Below are positions 35,308 to 43,585 of a stretch of DNA of 64,000 nucleotides, one piece after another. Origin of the DNA: Albimonas donghaensis (GTDB taxonomy: Bacteria > Pseudomonadota > Alphaproteobacteria > Rhodobacterales > Rhodobacteraceae); NCBI RefSeq assembly GCF_900106695.1, contig NZ_FNMZ01000003.1:434001-498000 (forward strand). The letters run 5' to 3'. Below the pieces are notes generated by a model. It worked only from the letters and a program-made list of their open reading frames with translations. It ran no database searches and had not been told where the DNA came from. Made by a program: the position numbers and the translations under genes. Positions within the stretch are counted from its first letter, which is position 1. Every line of letters begins with the position of its first letter.

Positions 35308-35393
35308 GGTTACCGCTCGCCCCAAGCGGTTAACCCGCGCTTAACCCCGATTGACGAGGCTTCTCGTCAAATCGCGACGATCGCCGTCGCGAT
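35308..35393 (+). promoter_or_regulatory. Triple-hairpin leader of the MshEN-glycosyltransferase gene
   Basis: Three adjacent stems. (1) GGTTACCGCT (35308-35317) with AGCGGTTAACC (35325-35335), one bulge. (2) TTGACGAG (35351-35358), loop GCTT, CTCGTCAA (35363-35370), perfect 8 bp. (3) ATCGCGACG (35371-35379), loop ATCGC, CGTCGCGAT (35385-35393), perfect 9 bp. Stem 3 starts right after stem 2, so they could stack. The start codon is 34 nt downstream. Could be a structured 5' UTR or paired operators; no known riboswitch consensus was recognised. Confidence 0.55.
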
Positions 35394-35427
35394 GCCCATT
35401 GCGGGGCCGCCACGGGGACAGGCCGAT

Positions 35428-38076
35428 ATGAGCGATGCTTTCGCGGACCCGCCCCACCCCGCCTCACGCCGAACGGGGGCGCGCGCGGGCGCCGTCGGGC
35501 TGGCGGGCGAGGGGCCGGGCCAGCCGCGGCTCGGGCGGCTGTTGCTCGACCGCGGCCAGGTGGCGCCGGCGGCGCTGGCCGCGGCGCTGGCCGCGCAGCG
35601 GGTCTCGGGCGCCCGGCTCGGGGACGCGCTGCGCGCCCGCGGCCTGGCGCCGACGGCGGCCCTGGCGCGCGCGCTCGCCGATCAACGCGGTCTGCCGGTG
35701 ATCGATCCCGGCGCCGATCCGCCCGACCCCGCCCTGATCGCCGCCGCGCGGCTCGACGCCATGGCCGGCTGGCGCGCCATGCCCTGGCGCGCCGACCCGC
35801 CCGAGGCGCCCGGCCGGGTGCTGCTGGTCACCCCCGAACCCGACCGCGCCGCGCCGGACGGCGATCTCTCGGCCGTCGCCGCGGCGCTGGGCCTGCCTCC
35901 GGGCGCGGTCCCGGCGCTGGCGATCTGCTCGCCCGAGGCCTGGGAGACCGCGTGGCTCGCGCTTCCCCCCGACCGCCGCGCCGCCCGCGCCGCCCGCCGC
36001 ACGCCCGAGGCGCTGAGCGCCCGGCGCCTCGGCGACCGCGCCACCCGGGTGGGCTTCGCGCTGACCTTCGCCGGTATGGGCGGCGCCGCGGCGCTGTGGC
36101 CGGCGCCGGTGCTCGACACGCTGTTCCTGGCCGCGCTGGCGCTGAACGCGGTGAATGTGGGGCTGCGGGTGGCGGCGCTGTGCCTGCGCAAGCCGACCCC
36201 GCCGGAACGCGGCCGGATGGCTCCGGCGACATGGCTGGCCGCCGCCTCGGAGACGGCCGCGACCCGGCGCGACGCGCCCGCGCGCGAGACCCCGCATCGC
36301 CCCGCGCGCCCGAAGGCCGCCGCGCCCGCTCCGCCCCGATCCGACGCGGAGCGCGGGCCGCAGGCCGGCGATCCGCCCGATCCCTGGAAAGGCCGGTTCC
36401 GCCAAGCCGACGCCTCCCCCGCGCCCACGCGCCGCGCTTCGCCCCTCCCGCCCGAAGCGCCGCAAACTCCCGACCCCTGGAAAGGCCGTTTCCGTGCCCC
36501 CGGAGGCTCGGTCGCCCAGCCGCCCCGCCCTGCCGCCGCCCCGGCGCCCCCGGGCTTCGCCGAGGCGCCGGCCCCGCATTTCGACAGGCCCGCGCCCGCG
36601 CCTTCACCGCGCAGCGCCGCGCAGCTCGACGCCCTGCGGCGGCGGCTGGGGGGCGGCGCGCTGCGGGCCGCGAGCGTCCGCCCGCCCGGCCAAGGCGGCG
36701 CCGGCGCGCAGCCGCTTTCCGGCCCGGCGCCGATGCGGCGGGCCGAGCCGGTCCCCACCCCCGCCCCCGCCCCCGCTCCCGTCCCCGGCTCCGCCTCCCC
36801 CTTTCGCCGCCCCTTCGGGCCCGCGCTCTTCCCGCATCCCGCGCCGCCCAGCCCCCCGGCGCCGCCCGCCGCGATCCTGCCCATGGTCACGATCATGGCC
36901 CCGCTGCATCGCGAACCCGCCGCCGCCCCGGGCCTCATCGCCGCCCTGCGCGCCATCGACTACCCGCCCGAGCGGCTGGAGGCCCTGATCGCCATCGAGC
37001 ATGACGACCACGCCACCGCCGCCGCCATCCGCGCCGCCGACCCGCCGCCCTGGCTGCGCATCATCCCCGCCCCGCCCGGCGGGCCGCGCACCAAACCGCG
37101 GGCGATGAACCACGCGCTCGACCTCGCGCGCGGGGAGATCGTGGGGATCTACGACGCCGAGGACCGCCCCGACCCCGGCCAGATCCGCCGCGCCGCCGCG
37201 ATCTTCGCCAAGGCCCCGCCGCGGCTCGCCTGCCTCCAGGCCCGGCTCGCCTTCCACAACACCGCCGACGGCTGGCTGCCCCGCTGCTTCGCGATCGAGT
37301 ACATCCAGTGGTTCCACCTGGTCCTGCCCGCCATGCGCCGGATGGGCTTTCCGATCCCGCTCGGCGGCACCTCGCTGTTCTTTCGCCGCCGGGCGCTGGA
37401 GCGGCTGGGCGCCTGGGACGCCTGGAACGTGACCGAGGACGCGGATCTCGGCCTCCGTCTCGCGCGGGCGGGATACGAGACCGGGCTGGTGGACTCCGAC
37501 ACGCAGGAAGAGGCCGTCTCCCGCCCGCTGGCCTGGATCCGCCAGCGGTCGCGCTGGCAGAAGGGCTACCTGCACACCTGGATGACCCATATGCGCCGGC
37601 CCGTGCGGCTGTGGCGGGAACTGGGGGCGGTCGGCTTCCTCGGGTTCCAGGCGCATTTCGTGGGCGCGGCCTCGGCCTTCCTGGGCCAGCCGCTGCTGTG
37701 GTCGGCCTGGTTCTTCTGGGGGTTCTACGCCGAGGGATTCCAGGCGACCGGCCTGCCGCCGGGATTGATCGTCGCGCTGCTGGCGGCGCTGCATCTGGGC
37801 CAGCTGGCGATGCTCGCCGGCGCGCTGGAGGGGCTGCGCCGGGCCGGGCGGCTGGACCTGGCCTGGTGGACCCTGACCCTGCCCTTCTACTGGCCGCTGG
37901 CGACGCTCTCGGCGATCAAGAGCCTGATCGAGGCGGTCGCCGCCCCGATGTGGTGGGACAAGACCGAGCATGGCGCCGGCCTGCCGGTGACGCCCTCGTC
38001 GTCTCCGCCGCGCCGGTCGCGCCGGTCGTGGGGGGCGCGCCGGCCGCGCCGGGTCGCGGAGGCCGCAGGGCGCTAG
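35428..38076 (+). CDS. MshEN-type c-di-GMP-binding domain fused to processive glycosyltransferase 2
   Basis: 882 aa. Residues 34-57 and 63-86 are two 24-residue motifs of the RLGxxLxxxG...LxxxLxxQ type separated by exactly 5 residues, the MshEN (GspE N-terminal) cyclic-di-GMP fold. A central region (about 110-480) has one or two membrane segments (RVGFALTFAGMGGAAALWPA) and a Pro/Ala-rich linker with DPWKGRF repeated at residues 318 and 349. The GT-A domain begins near 484 (VTIMAPLHREP), with YDAED at 575-579, TEDADLGLRL and QRSRW, as in cellulose-synthase-like enzymes, followed by about four C-terminal helices. Likely a cyclic-di-GMP-controlled polysaccharide synthase. ATG 35428; the longer frame upstream overlaps the GGT gene. 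Confidence 0.87.
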   Translation: MSDAFADPPHPASRRTGARAGAVGLAGEGPGQPRLGRLLLDRGQVAPAALAAALAAQRVSGARLGDALRARGLAPTAALARALADQRGLPVIDPGADPPDPALIAAARLDAMAGWRAMPWRADPPEAPGRVLLVTPEPDRAAPDGDLSAVAAALGLPPGAVPALAICSPEAWETAWLALPPDRRAARAARRTPEALSARRLGDRATRVGFALTFAGMGGAAALWPAPVLDTLFLAALALNAVNVGLRVAALCLRKPTPPERGRMAPATWLAAASETAATRRDAPARETPHRPARPKAAAPAPPRSDAERGPQAGDPPDPWKGRFRQADASPAPTRRASPLPPEAPQTPDPWKGRFRAPGGSVAQPPRPAAAPAPPGFAEAPAPHFDRPAPAPSPRSAAQLDALRRRLGGGALRAASVRPPGQGGAGAQPLSGPAPMRRAEPVPTPAPAPAPVPGSASPFRRPFGPALFPHPAPPSPPAPPAAILPMVTIMAPLHREPAAAPGLIAALRAIDYPPERLEALIAIEHDDHATAAAIRAADPPPWLRIIPAPPGGPRTKPRAMNHALDLARGEIVGIYDAEDRPDPGQIRRAAAIFAKAPPRLACLQARLAFHNTADGWLPRCFAIEYIQWFHLVLPAMRRMGFPIPLGGTSLFFRRRALERLGAWDAWNVTEDADLGLRLARAGYETGLVDSDTQEEAVSRPLAWIRQRSRWQKGYLHTWMTHMRRPVRLWRELGAVGFLGFQAHFVGAASAFLGQPLLWSAWFFWGFYAEGFQATGLPPGLIVALLAALHLGQLAMLAGALEGLRRAGRLDLAWWTLTLPFYWPLATLSAIKSLIEAVAAPMWWDKTEHGAGLPVTPSSSPPRRSRRSWGARRPRRVAEAAGR

Positions 38077-38080
38077 CCGC

Positions 38081-39001
38081 TCACCATTCCCAGCCGCCGT
38101 TCTCCATCCAGCGGCGGCGGCGGGTCTCGCCGATCATGCAGTCGATGCGCGGGGCGCGTGTCATCCCGCCCAGCCCGGCCTGCGCCGGGATCGCCCGCGG
38201 CGGCTCCGCGGCCGGCGCCCCGGCGCGCTCGCCCGGCGCGGGGGGAAGCCCCGCGATTTCGAGGATCAGCTTGCGCCGGATGGTCTCGGCGAATTTCGAG
38301 GCCTCGTGCAGCGGCAGCACGAAGGCCAGCGGGCCGCCGATCACGCAATCCTCGTAATAGACGTCCAGCTCACGCAGGCTGAACGGCCCGTCCCGCGCCT
38401 TCAGCATCACCGGCAGCCCGTTGATGGTCACCCCGCGGGCGACGGCGGCGTCGCGGGCCGCCTCCACCCCCGCGCCCGAATTGTTGGGGCCGTCGCCGGA
38501 GATGTCGATGACCCGGCGCAGGCCCGCATAGGCGTTGCGGTCGAACTCCCCCGCCGCCCAGTCCAGCGCGCCGGAGATCGAGGTGCCCACCGCGGCGCGG
38601 ATCGGCCCGGCTTCGAGCGCGGCGGCCAGCGTCTCGGCGCCCGACGCGTCCTCGATCAGGGTCCAGCCGCCGATGACGTTGCGCGAATTCGGCCCCGCCC
38701 ATTCGAAATACAGCACCGCGATGCGCCCCAGGAGCCCGCCGCGGGCCGCCGCGATGACGTCCGGGTCGCGCAGGGCGCGGACATAGCCGTCGCGCTGCAG
38801 GCGCAGCTCCTCGATGTCCATGGAGCGGGAGATGTCGACGGCCAGGATCAGCTCCATGTCGACCTCCAGCGTCCCGGCGTCGGCCGCGGCGGTATGGAGC
38901 GGCGCGGCGGCGGTCGGGCCGCAGGGCGCCAGGGCCGCGGGCAGGCCGGCGGCGAACAGCAGGGCGAGAGCCCGGCGGAGACAGGCGAGTCGGCGTCGCA
39001 T
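38081..39001 (-). CDS. DUF1194 (von Willebrand-A-like) exported protein
   Basis: 306 aa. A signal peptide (ALALLFAAGLPAALAPCGPTAAA) is followed by a vWA-like domain: the metal site DISRS (Asp56, Ser58, Ser60) in ILAVDISRSMD, ISGDGPNNSGAGV, and a C-terminal region with KFAETIRRKLILEI. DUF1194 proteins are periplasmic with unknown partners. Convergent with the glycosyltransferase gene, stops only 4 nt apart. Confidence 0.87.
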   Translation of the reverse strand: MRRRLACLRRALALLFAAGLPAALAPCGPTAAAPLHTAAADAGTLEVDMELILAVDISRSMDIEELRLQRDGYVRALRDPDVIAAARGGLLGRIAVLYFEWAGPNSRNVIGGWTLIEDASGAETLAAALEAGPIRAAVGTSISGALDWAAGEFDRNAYAGLRRVIDISGDGPNNSGAGVEAARDAAVARGVTINGLPVMLKARDGPFSLRELDVYYEDCVIGGPLAFVLPLHEASKFAETIRRKLILEIAGLPPAPGERAGAPAAEPPRAIPAQAGLGGMTRAPRIDCMIGETRRRRWMENGGWEW

Positions 39002-39312
39002 CCGTCACGATAGGCGCGCCTCGGAGATTCCGGCAACGCCGTTGATGCCGGCCCGCCGCGCGCGCCCCGTCACGAGCCCGCGAGCCGAAGCGGCCCGGCC
39101 CCGTTTCCGCCCCCGGTTTCCGCCCACGCCCCCGGCCTCCCGCCCCGCGGCGACCGCGAAAGATTCTCGCCCCCCTTCCCGACGCTTCCGCCCGCGGCCG
39201 GCCGGGGGCGCGTGGGGAAAGGCCGGGACCGAACCGCCACCCCTCGACCTCGTGACCCGCGCGACGGACCCGCCGCATTGCCTGAACTTCCCGCTCCGGC
39301 TAATCACCGGGC
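39002..39312. other. Divergent intergenic region, ccm promoter side
   Basis: 311 nt between the DUF1194 gene (minus) and ccmC (plus). GC-rich with a slightly A/T-richer end near 39276-39312 (GCATTGCCTGAAC..., GGCTAATCACC). Promoters for both genes should lie here but I do not see a clear pair of hexamers. No RNA gene or repeat. Confidence 0.4.
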
Positions 39313-40059
39313 ATGGCAGGCCGGATCCGCTCCTTGTGGGAATTCGCCAACCCCGCCCGCTTCATGCGGATCAGCGGGGTCGCGCTGCCTTGGGTCTCCG
39401 TCCTCGCGGCGCTGGCCCTCGTCGCCGGGCTCGGCTGGGGGTTCTTCGCCACGCCGGACGACTTCCGCCAGGGCTCGACCGTCAAGATCATCTACATCCA
39501 CGTCCCCGCGGCGATGATGGCCATCAACATCTACGTCATGATGGCCCTCGCCAGCCTGGTCTGGCTGATCCGCCGCCACCATGTCTCGGCGCTCGCCGCC
39601 AAGGCGGCCGCCCCCGTCGGCGCCGCCATGACGCTGATCGCGCTGGTCACCGGCGCGCTCTGGGGTCAGCCCATGTGGGGCACGGCCTGGGCCTGGGATC
39701 CGCGGCTGACCTCCTTCCTGATCCTGATGTTCTTCTACGTCGGCTACACCGCGCTCTGGGCCGCGATCGAGGACCCGGACGCCGCCGCCGACCTGACCTC
39801 GGTGCTGTGCCTCGTGGGGTCGGTCTTCGCCATCGTCTCCCGCTACGCCGTGCTGTTCTGGAACCAGGGCCTGCACCAGGGCGCGTCCCTGTCGCTGGAC
39901 CGGGAGACCAACGTGGACGACGTGTTCTGGCGCCCGCTGGTCCTGTGCCTCGTCGGCTTCTTCCTGCTGTTCCTCGCGCTGCTGCTGCTGCGCGTGCGCA
40001 CCGAGATCCGCCTGCGCCGCGCCCGCGCTCTCCGCCTGGCGGCGGGGGAGGGCGCGTGA
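39313..40059 (+). CDS. ccmC: CcmC, heme chaperone/transport protein of cytochrome c maturation
   Basis: 248 aa, six membrane helices. It passes heme to CcmE in System I. The tryptophan-rich heme site is WGTAWAWDPRLTS (about residues 120-132), and two His that ligate heme are in IYIHVPAAMM and LHQGASLSL. The C terminus is basic. CcmC overlaps the ccmD start by a TGATG. ccmA and ccmB, often upstream, are not next to it. Confidence 0.95.
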   Translation: MAGRIRSLWEFANPARFMRISGVALPWVSVLAALALVAGLGWGFFATPDDFRQGSTVKIIYIHVPAAMMAINIYVMMALASLVWLIRRHHVSALAAKAAAPVGAAMTLIALVTGALWGQPMWGTAWAWDPRLTSFLILMFFYVGYTALWAAIEDPDAAADLTSVLCLVGSVFAIVSRYAVLFWNQGLHQGASLSLDRETNVDDVFWRPLVLCLVGFFLLFLALLLLRVRTEIRLRRARALRLAAGEGA

Positions 40060-40253
40060 TGCCGGATCTCGGCGACTACGCGGCCTATGTGCTGGTCTCC
40101 TACGCCGCCGCCCTCGTCGTGCTGGGCGCGGTGATCCTGTGGTCCCTGCGCGCCGCCGCCCGCGCCAAGGCGGAGCTTGAGCGGCTGGAATCCCGCCACG
40201 GCCGCCGCCGGTCCGTCGCCCCCGTTTCCCATCCCGAGGAGCCCCCCCGATGA
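40059..40253 (+). CDS. ccmD: CcmD, heme exporter small subunit
   Basis: 64 aa: one membrane helix (YAAYVLVSYAAALVVLGAVILWS) and a basic/charged tail (RAAARAKAELERLESRHGRRR), typical of CcmD, which tethers CcmE to CcmABC. The start overlaps the ccmC stop (TGATG) and the stop overlaps ccmG (ATGA), so the three are coupled. Short but supported by position and composition. Confidence 0.9.
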   Translation: MPDLGDYAAYVLVSYAAALVVLGAVILWSLRAAARAKAELERLESRHGRRRSVAPVSHPEEPPR

Positions 40254-40810
40254 GCGCCAAGGGCAAGTTCCCCGTCTGGATCCTGTTTCCGCTGGTCGCC
40301 TTCCTGGCGCTGGCCGGACTGAGCTATCAGATGCTGGGCCGCGACCAGGACGCGCTGCCCTCGGCCCTGATCGACCGGCCGGTTCCCGAATTCGACCTGC
40401 CCTCCCTGCGAGAGGGCGCGCCGAACTTCGCCACCGCCTCGCTGAAGGGACAGGGCGTGCGGCTGGTCAACATCTGGGCGAGCTGGTGCGGCCCCTGCCG
40501 GATCGAGCACCCGGCGTTGATGGAGCTGGCGGAGATGGGCGTGCCCATCGACTCGATCAACTACAAGGACAAGCGGGAGAACGCGCGCGGCTTCCTGGCC
40601 GAGCTCGGCGACCCGTTCGCCCAGGTCGGCGCCGACATCAAGGGCCGGGCGGGGATCGAGTGGGGGGTCTACGGCGTGCCCGAGACCTTCGTGATCACGG
40701 ATGACGGGGAGATCGCCTACAAGCATGTGGGCCCGATCCAGAACGCGGATCTGGAGACCCGGATCCTGCCGGCCCTGCGCGCCGCCGGCTGGACCCCGCC
40801 GGAGGGTTAA
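40250..40810 (+). CDS. ccmG: CcmG/DsbE, thiol-disulfide oxidoreductase for cytochrome c
   Basis: 186 aa. N-terminal membrane anchor (VWILFPLVAFLALAGLSYQML), then a thioredoxin fold with WCGPC (Cys80, Cys83) in NIWASWCGPCRIEHP and cis-Pro in YGVPETFVI. Reduces the apocytochrome haem-binding Cys pair in the periplasm. Overlaps ccmD. Its TAA is part of a 22-nt palindrome that also gives the stop of the convergent septation gene. Confidence 0.95.
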   Translation: MSAKGKFPVWILFPLVAFLALAGLSYQMLGRDQDALPSALIDRPVPEFDLPSLREGAPNFATASLKGQGVRLVNIWASWCGPCRIEHPALMELAEMGVPIDSINYKDKRENARGFLAELGDPFAQVGADIKGRAGIEWGVYGVPETFVITDDGEIAYKHVGPIQNADLETRILPALRAAGWTPPEG

Positions 40811-40819
40811 CCCTCCGGC
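40798..40819. terminator. 22-nt perfect palindrome shared by two convergent stops
   Basis: The sequence from 40798 to 40819 equals its own reverse complement (GCCGGAGGGTT at the left, AACCCTCCGGC at the right). Its centre TTAA supplies TAA for ccmG (plus) and for the septation protein (minus), so the coding ends overlap by 4 nt. As RNA it folds to a hairpin with at most a TTAA loop, in either direction. Confidence 0.7.
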
Positions 40820-41397
40820 CTGTCGCCGGTTTCGGCCGTCTCGACCGGGGCGTGACGCTTGAGCAGCGGCATCTGCGCCATCATGAACAGGAAGGTCATC
40901 GCCGGGCTGCCGAAGGTCTTGAAGGTGACCCAGAACTCCTCGGTCTGGGTCCGCCAGATCGCCTCGTTCAGCGCGGCGGCGAACAGGAACCACAGCGCCC
41001 AGCGCTGGGTCAGCACGGTCCAGCCGCGATCGGTCAGCGGCAGCGCGGCGCCCATCAGGTCGCGCAGATAGCTGCGCCCCCGCCACAGGCCGAAGCCCAG
41101 GGCGAAAGCGAACAGGCAATTGATGATGGTCGGCTTCATCTTGATGAAGGTGGCGTCCTTCAGCCACAGCGTCAGCCCGCCGAAAACCACCACCACCACC
41201 GCCGTCACCACCGCCATCCGGGGCAGGTCGCGCGTCAGCGCCCAGGACGCGGCCAGCGCGCCGAGGATCACCGGAATGAACACCGCCGTCGCGGTGAAGA
41301 TGTCCGTGCGTTGATAGACGACGAAGAACAGGACCAGCGGCCCGAATTCGAGCGCGATCTTGAGGAAGGGCGAAATCGGGCGAGGCGAGCTGTCCAT
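40807..41397 (-). CDS. yciB: YciB/IspA-type septation protein
   Basis: 196 aa, five to six helices. Blocks: KIALEFGPLVLFFVVYQR, FIPVILGALAASWAL, GGLTLWLKDATFIKMKPTIIN, ALGFGLWRGRSYLR and RWALWFLFAAALNEAIWR, which are typical. YciB influences cell envelope synthesis and septation. ATG 41397 (MDSSPRPISP) is taken as the first start after the upstream frame becomes compositional. Convergent with ccmG, divergent from the MDR gene. Confidence 0.94.
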   Translation of the reverse strand: MDSSPRPISPFLKIALEFGPLVLFFVVYQRTDIFTATAVFIPVILGALAASWALTRDLPRMAVVTAVVVVVFGGLTLWLKDATFIKMKPTIINCLFAFALGFGLWRGRSYLRDLMGAALPLTDRGWTVLTQRWALWFLFAAALNEAIWRTQTEEFWVTFKTFGSPAMTFLFMMAQMPLLKRHAPVETAETGDRPEG

Positions 41398-41547
41398 GCC
41401 CTTGCCTAGCGCGCGCGCGTCCCGGCGTCGAGCGCGCGCGCGCCGCGCCGGCCGCGTCCGGGCGACGCGACCCGGACCGCGCGCCCGACATTTGCGCGCG
41501 GTGCTCGGCCATGGTTTCCTGACCGTCGCAGCAGAAGGGGACGCCCT

Positions 41548-42561
41548 GTGAAAACCCTGGCCTACCGCCGCTACGGTCCTCCTTGGGTCGTGGCGGTCGA
41601 AGACGCGCCCGACCCGACCCCGGCCGCGGGCGAGGCGCTGGTGCGCGTCCACGCCTCGGCCGTGACCACGGGGGACGCGCGGCTGCGGGCCTTCCGGGTT
41701 CCGCCGAGCTTCTGGCTGCCCGCCCGCGCCATGATCGGCTGGACCGCGCCGCGCCGCCGCGTGCTGGGCGGGGCGTTCTCCGGCGTGGTCGAGGCGACGG
41801 GCCCGGGCGCCTCGCGCTTTGGCGCCGGCGACGCCGTGTTCGGCTTCCACCTTTTCGATGCGCATGCCGAGCTGAAGGCCGCCCCGGAAACCCAGCTCCT
41901 CCCCCTGCCCGCGGGGCTCAGCCACGAACAGGCCGCCGCGCTTCCGTTCGGCGCCTGCACGGCGCTGCATTTCCTGCGCGCGGCCGGCATCGCGCCGGGG
42001 GCGCGCGTGGTCGTCGTCGGGGCCGCCGGGGCGGTGGGCGGCGCCGCGGTGCAGGTGGCGAAGGCGCTGGGGGCGGAGGTCTCCGCGGTCTGCTCGCAGG
42101 AGGCGGCGGAGCATGTCCGCGGGCTCGGCGCCGACCGGGTCTTCGACCGCAAGGCCGAGGATTACACCCGCGCCGGCCGGACCTGGGACATTCTGTTCGA
42201 CGCCGTGGGGGGCGCGCGCCCGGCCGATGGGCGCCGCTGTCTCGCCTCCGGAGGGGCGCAGGTCAGCGTGGTGATCGGCGCGGCGGCGATCGGGGCGGCC
42301 CTGCGCGGCGCGGTCGGGCTGGGGCCGCGGACGGTCATCGGCGAGTCGCGGGAAACGCCGGAACTGCTGGCCGAGATCGCGGCGCTGCACGCCTCCGGCG
42401 CCCTGCGCCCGGTGATCGACGCGGTGTTCCCCTTCGCCGAGGCGGCGCAGGCCCATGCCCGCGTCGACTCCGGCCGCAAGCGCGGCGAGGTCATCCTGCG
42501 CCACCCCGCGGCGGAGGCCCCCGCTCAGGCCCCCGATCAGGCCCCCGCTCAGGCCCGGTGA
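41548..42561 (+). CDS. Zinc-independent MDR alcohol dehydrogenase / quinone reductase
   Basis: 337 aa. Medium-chain reductase fold: MKTLAYRRYGPPWVVAVEDAP, GGAFSGVVEATG, GDAVFGF, AAALPFGACTALHFL, and the NAD(P) site VVVVGAAGAVGGAAVQVAKALG. The Cys/His zinc ligands of alcohol dehydrogenases are not in place, so it belongs with zinc-free quinone oxidoreductase-like members. GTG start with GAAGGGG upstream. The C terminus is a QAPxQAP repeat formed by three 12-nt units; the stop overlaps the convergent rlmH gene by 13 nt. Confidence 0.87.
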   Translation: MKTLAYRRYGPPWVVAVEDAPDPTPAAGEALVRVHASAVTTGDARLRAFRVPPSFWLPARAMIGWTAPRRRVLGGAFSGVVEATGPGASRFGAGDAVFGFHLFDAHAELKAAPETQLLPLPAGLSHEQAAALPFGACTALHFLRAAGIAPGARVVVVGAAGAVGGAAVQVAKALGAEVSAVCSQEAAEHVRGLGADRVFDRKAEDYTRAGRTWDILFDAVGGARPADGRRCLASGGAQVSVVIGAAAIGAALRGAVGLGPRTVIGESRETPELLAEIAALHASGALRPVIDAVFPFAEAAQAHARVDSGRKRGEVILRHPAAEAPAQAPDQAPAQAR

Positions 42562-43019
42562 TAGGGCGTCCCGGCCAGGATGGCGGCGGCGCGATAGATC
42601 TGCTCGGCCGCCATCACCCGCACCAGCATGTGCGGCCAGACCATCGGCCCGAAGCCCAGCACCAGGTCGGCGCGGGCGCGCAGGTCCTTGTGGTGGCCGT
42701 CCGCGCCCCCGATCGCCAGCGCGCAGTCCCGCCGCCCCTCATCCCGCCAGCGCCCCAGCAGGGCGGCGAAATCGGGCGAGGACATCTGCCGCCCGCGCTC
42801 GTCCAGCGCGATCAGCGCGGCGCCGTCGGGGACCGCGCCCAGCACCAGGCCGGTCTCGGCCTCCGAGCCGCGGCCGCGCTTGTCCTCCACCTCCACCAGC
42901 CTTGCGGGGCCGAGGCCCAGCGGCTTCGCGGTCCGGTCGAAACGGGTCAGGTAGTCGGAGACCATCTCCGCCTCCGGCCCGCCGCGGGCGCGGCCGACGG
43001 CGATCAGCGACAGCTTCAC
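42549..43019 (-). CDS. rlmH: RlmH, 23S rRNA pseudouridine-1915 N3-methyltransferase
   Basis: 156 aa SPOUT methyltransferase that methylates Psi1915 in helix 69 of 23S rRNA. Blocks include LIALDERGRQMSSPDFA, LAIGGADGH, LGFGPMVWPHMLVRVMAAEQIYRA and the end GTPYHRA, which is exact for the family. GTG start with GGAG upstream. Downstream of rsfS, as in many bacteria; 3' end overlaps the MDR gene. Confidence 0.96.
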   Translation of the reverse strand: MKLSLIAVGRARGGPEAEMVSDYLTRFDRTAKPLGLGPARLVEVEDKRGRGSEAETGLVLGAVPDGAALIALDERGRQMSSPDFAALLGRWRDEGRRDCALAIGGADGHHKDLRARADLVLGFGPMVWPHMLVRVMAAEQIYRAAAILAGTPYHRA

Positions 43020-43183
43020 GGGCGGGCTCCGTTCGGGCGACGAGGAGAGGGACAGACGAAACGGCGCGGCGGTCGCGCCGCCGCACAGCGCCCCGCCGGC
43101 CGAAATCCGGCCGGTCGGTCGCCCGTCGCGCGCAGGCCGGCTGTCACCGCCGCGGGGTCACGGCGGCGGTCCGGCCGGCGAGG

Positions 43184-43585
43184 TCAGGCGTAGGCGCGCG
43201 CGTCCGGCGCCTGGGGCGGGGTCGAGGCGGGCCGGGCGGCGGCGCGGCGCGAGGCCTCTTCCGCCGGCAGCCACATCTTCTCGAGCTGGTAGAACTCACG
43301 CACCTCGGGGCGGAACACGTGGACGATCACGTCGCCCGCGTCGATCAGCACCCAGTCGCCGGTCTCCTTGCCCTCGGCGCGCGCGAGCACATTCGCGTCG
43401 GCCTTGAGCTTTTCGACCAGCTTTTCCGAGATGGAAGCCACCTGTCGGGACGAGCGGCCGGAGGCGATCACCATGTAATCGGCGATTTCGGACTTTCCGC
43501 GCAGATCGGCCTGCACGACGTCCTCGGCCTTGTCGTCCTCGAGCGAGCCCAGGATCATGGCCAGCAGCGCTTCGCCGCCTACCAT
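43184..43585 (-). CDS. rsfS: RsfS, ribosomal silencing factor
   Basis: 133 aa. Binds L14 of the 50S subunit and blocks joining with 30S in starvation. Blocks: LEDDKAEDVVQADLRGKSEIADYMVIASG, SSRQVASISEKLVEKL, EGKETGDWVLIDAGDVIVHVFRPEVREFYQLEKMW. The tail after MWLP is Pro/Ala-rich. Upstream of rlmH in the same operon (164 nt gap). A good promoter lies about 110-140 nt upstream. Confidence 0.95.
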   Translation of the reverse strand: MVGGEALLAMILGSLEDDKAEDVVQADLRGKSEIADYMVIASGRSSRQVASISEKLVEKLKADANVLARAEGKETGDWVLIDAGDVIVHVFRPEVREFYQLEKMWLPAEEASRRAAARPASTPPQAPDARAYA

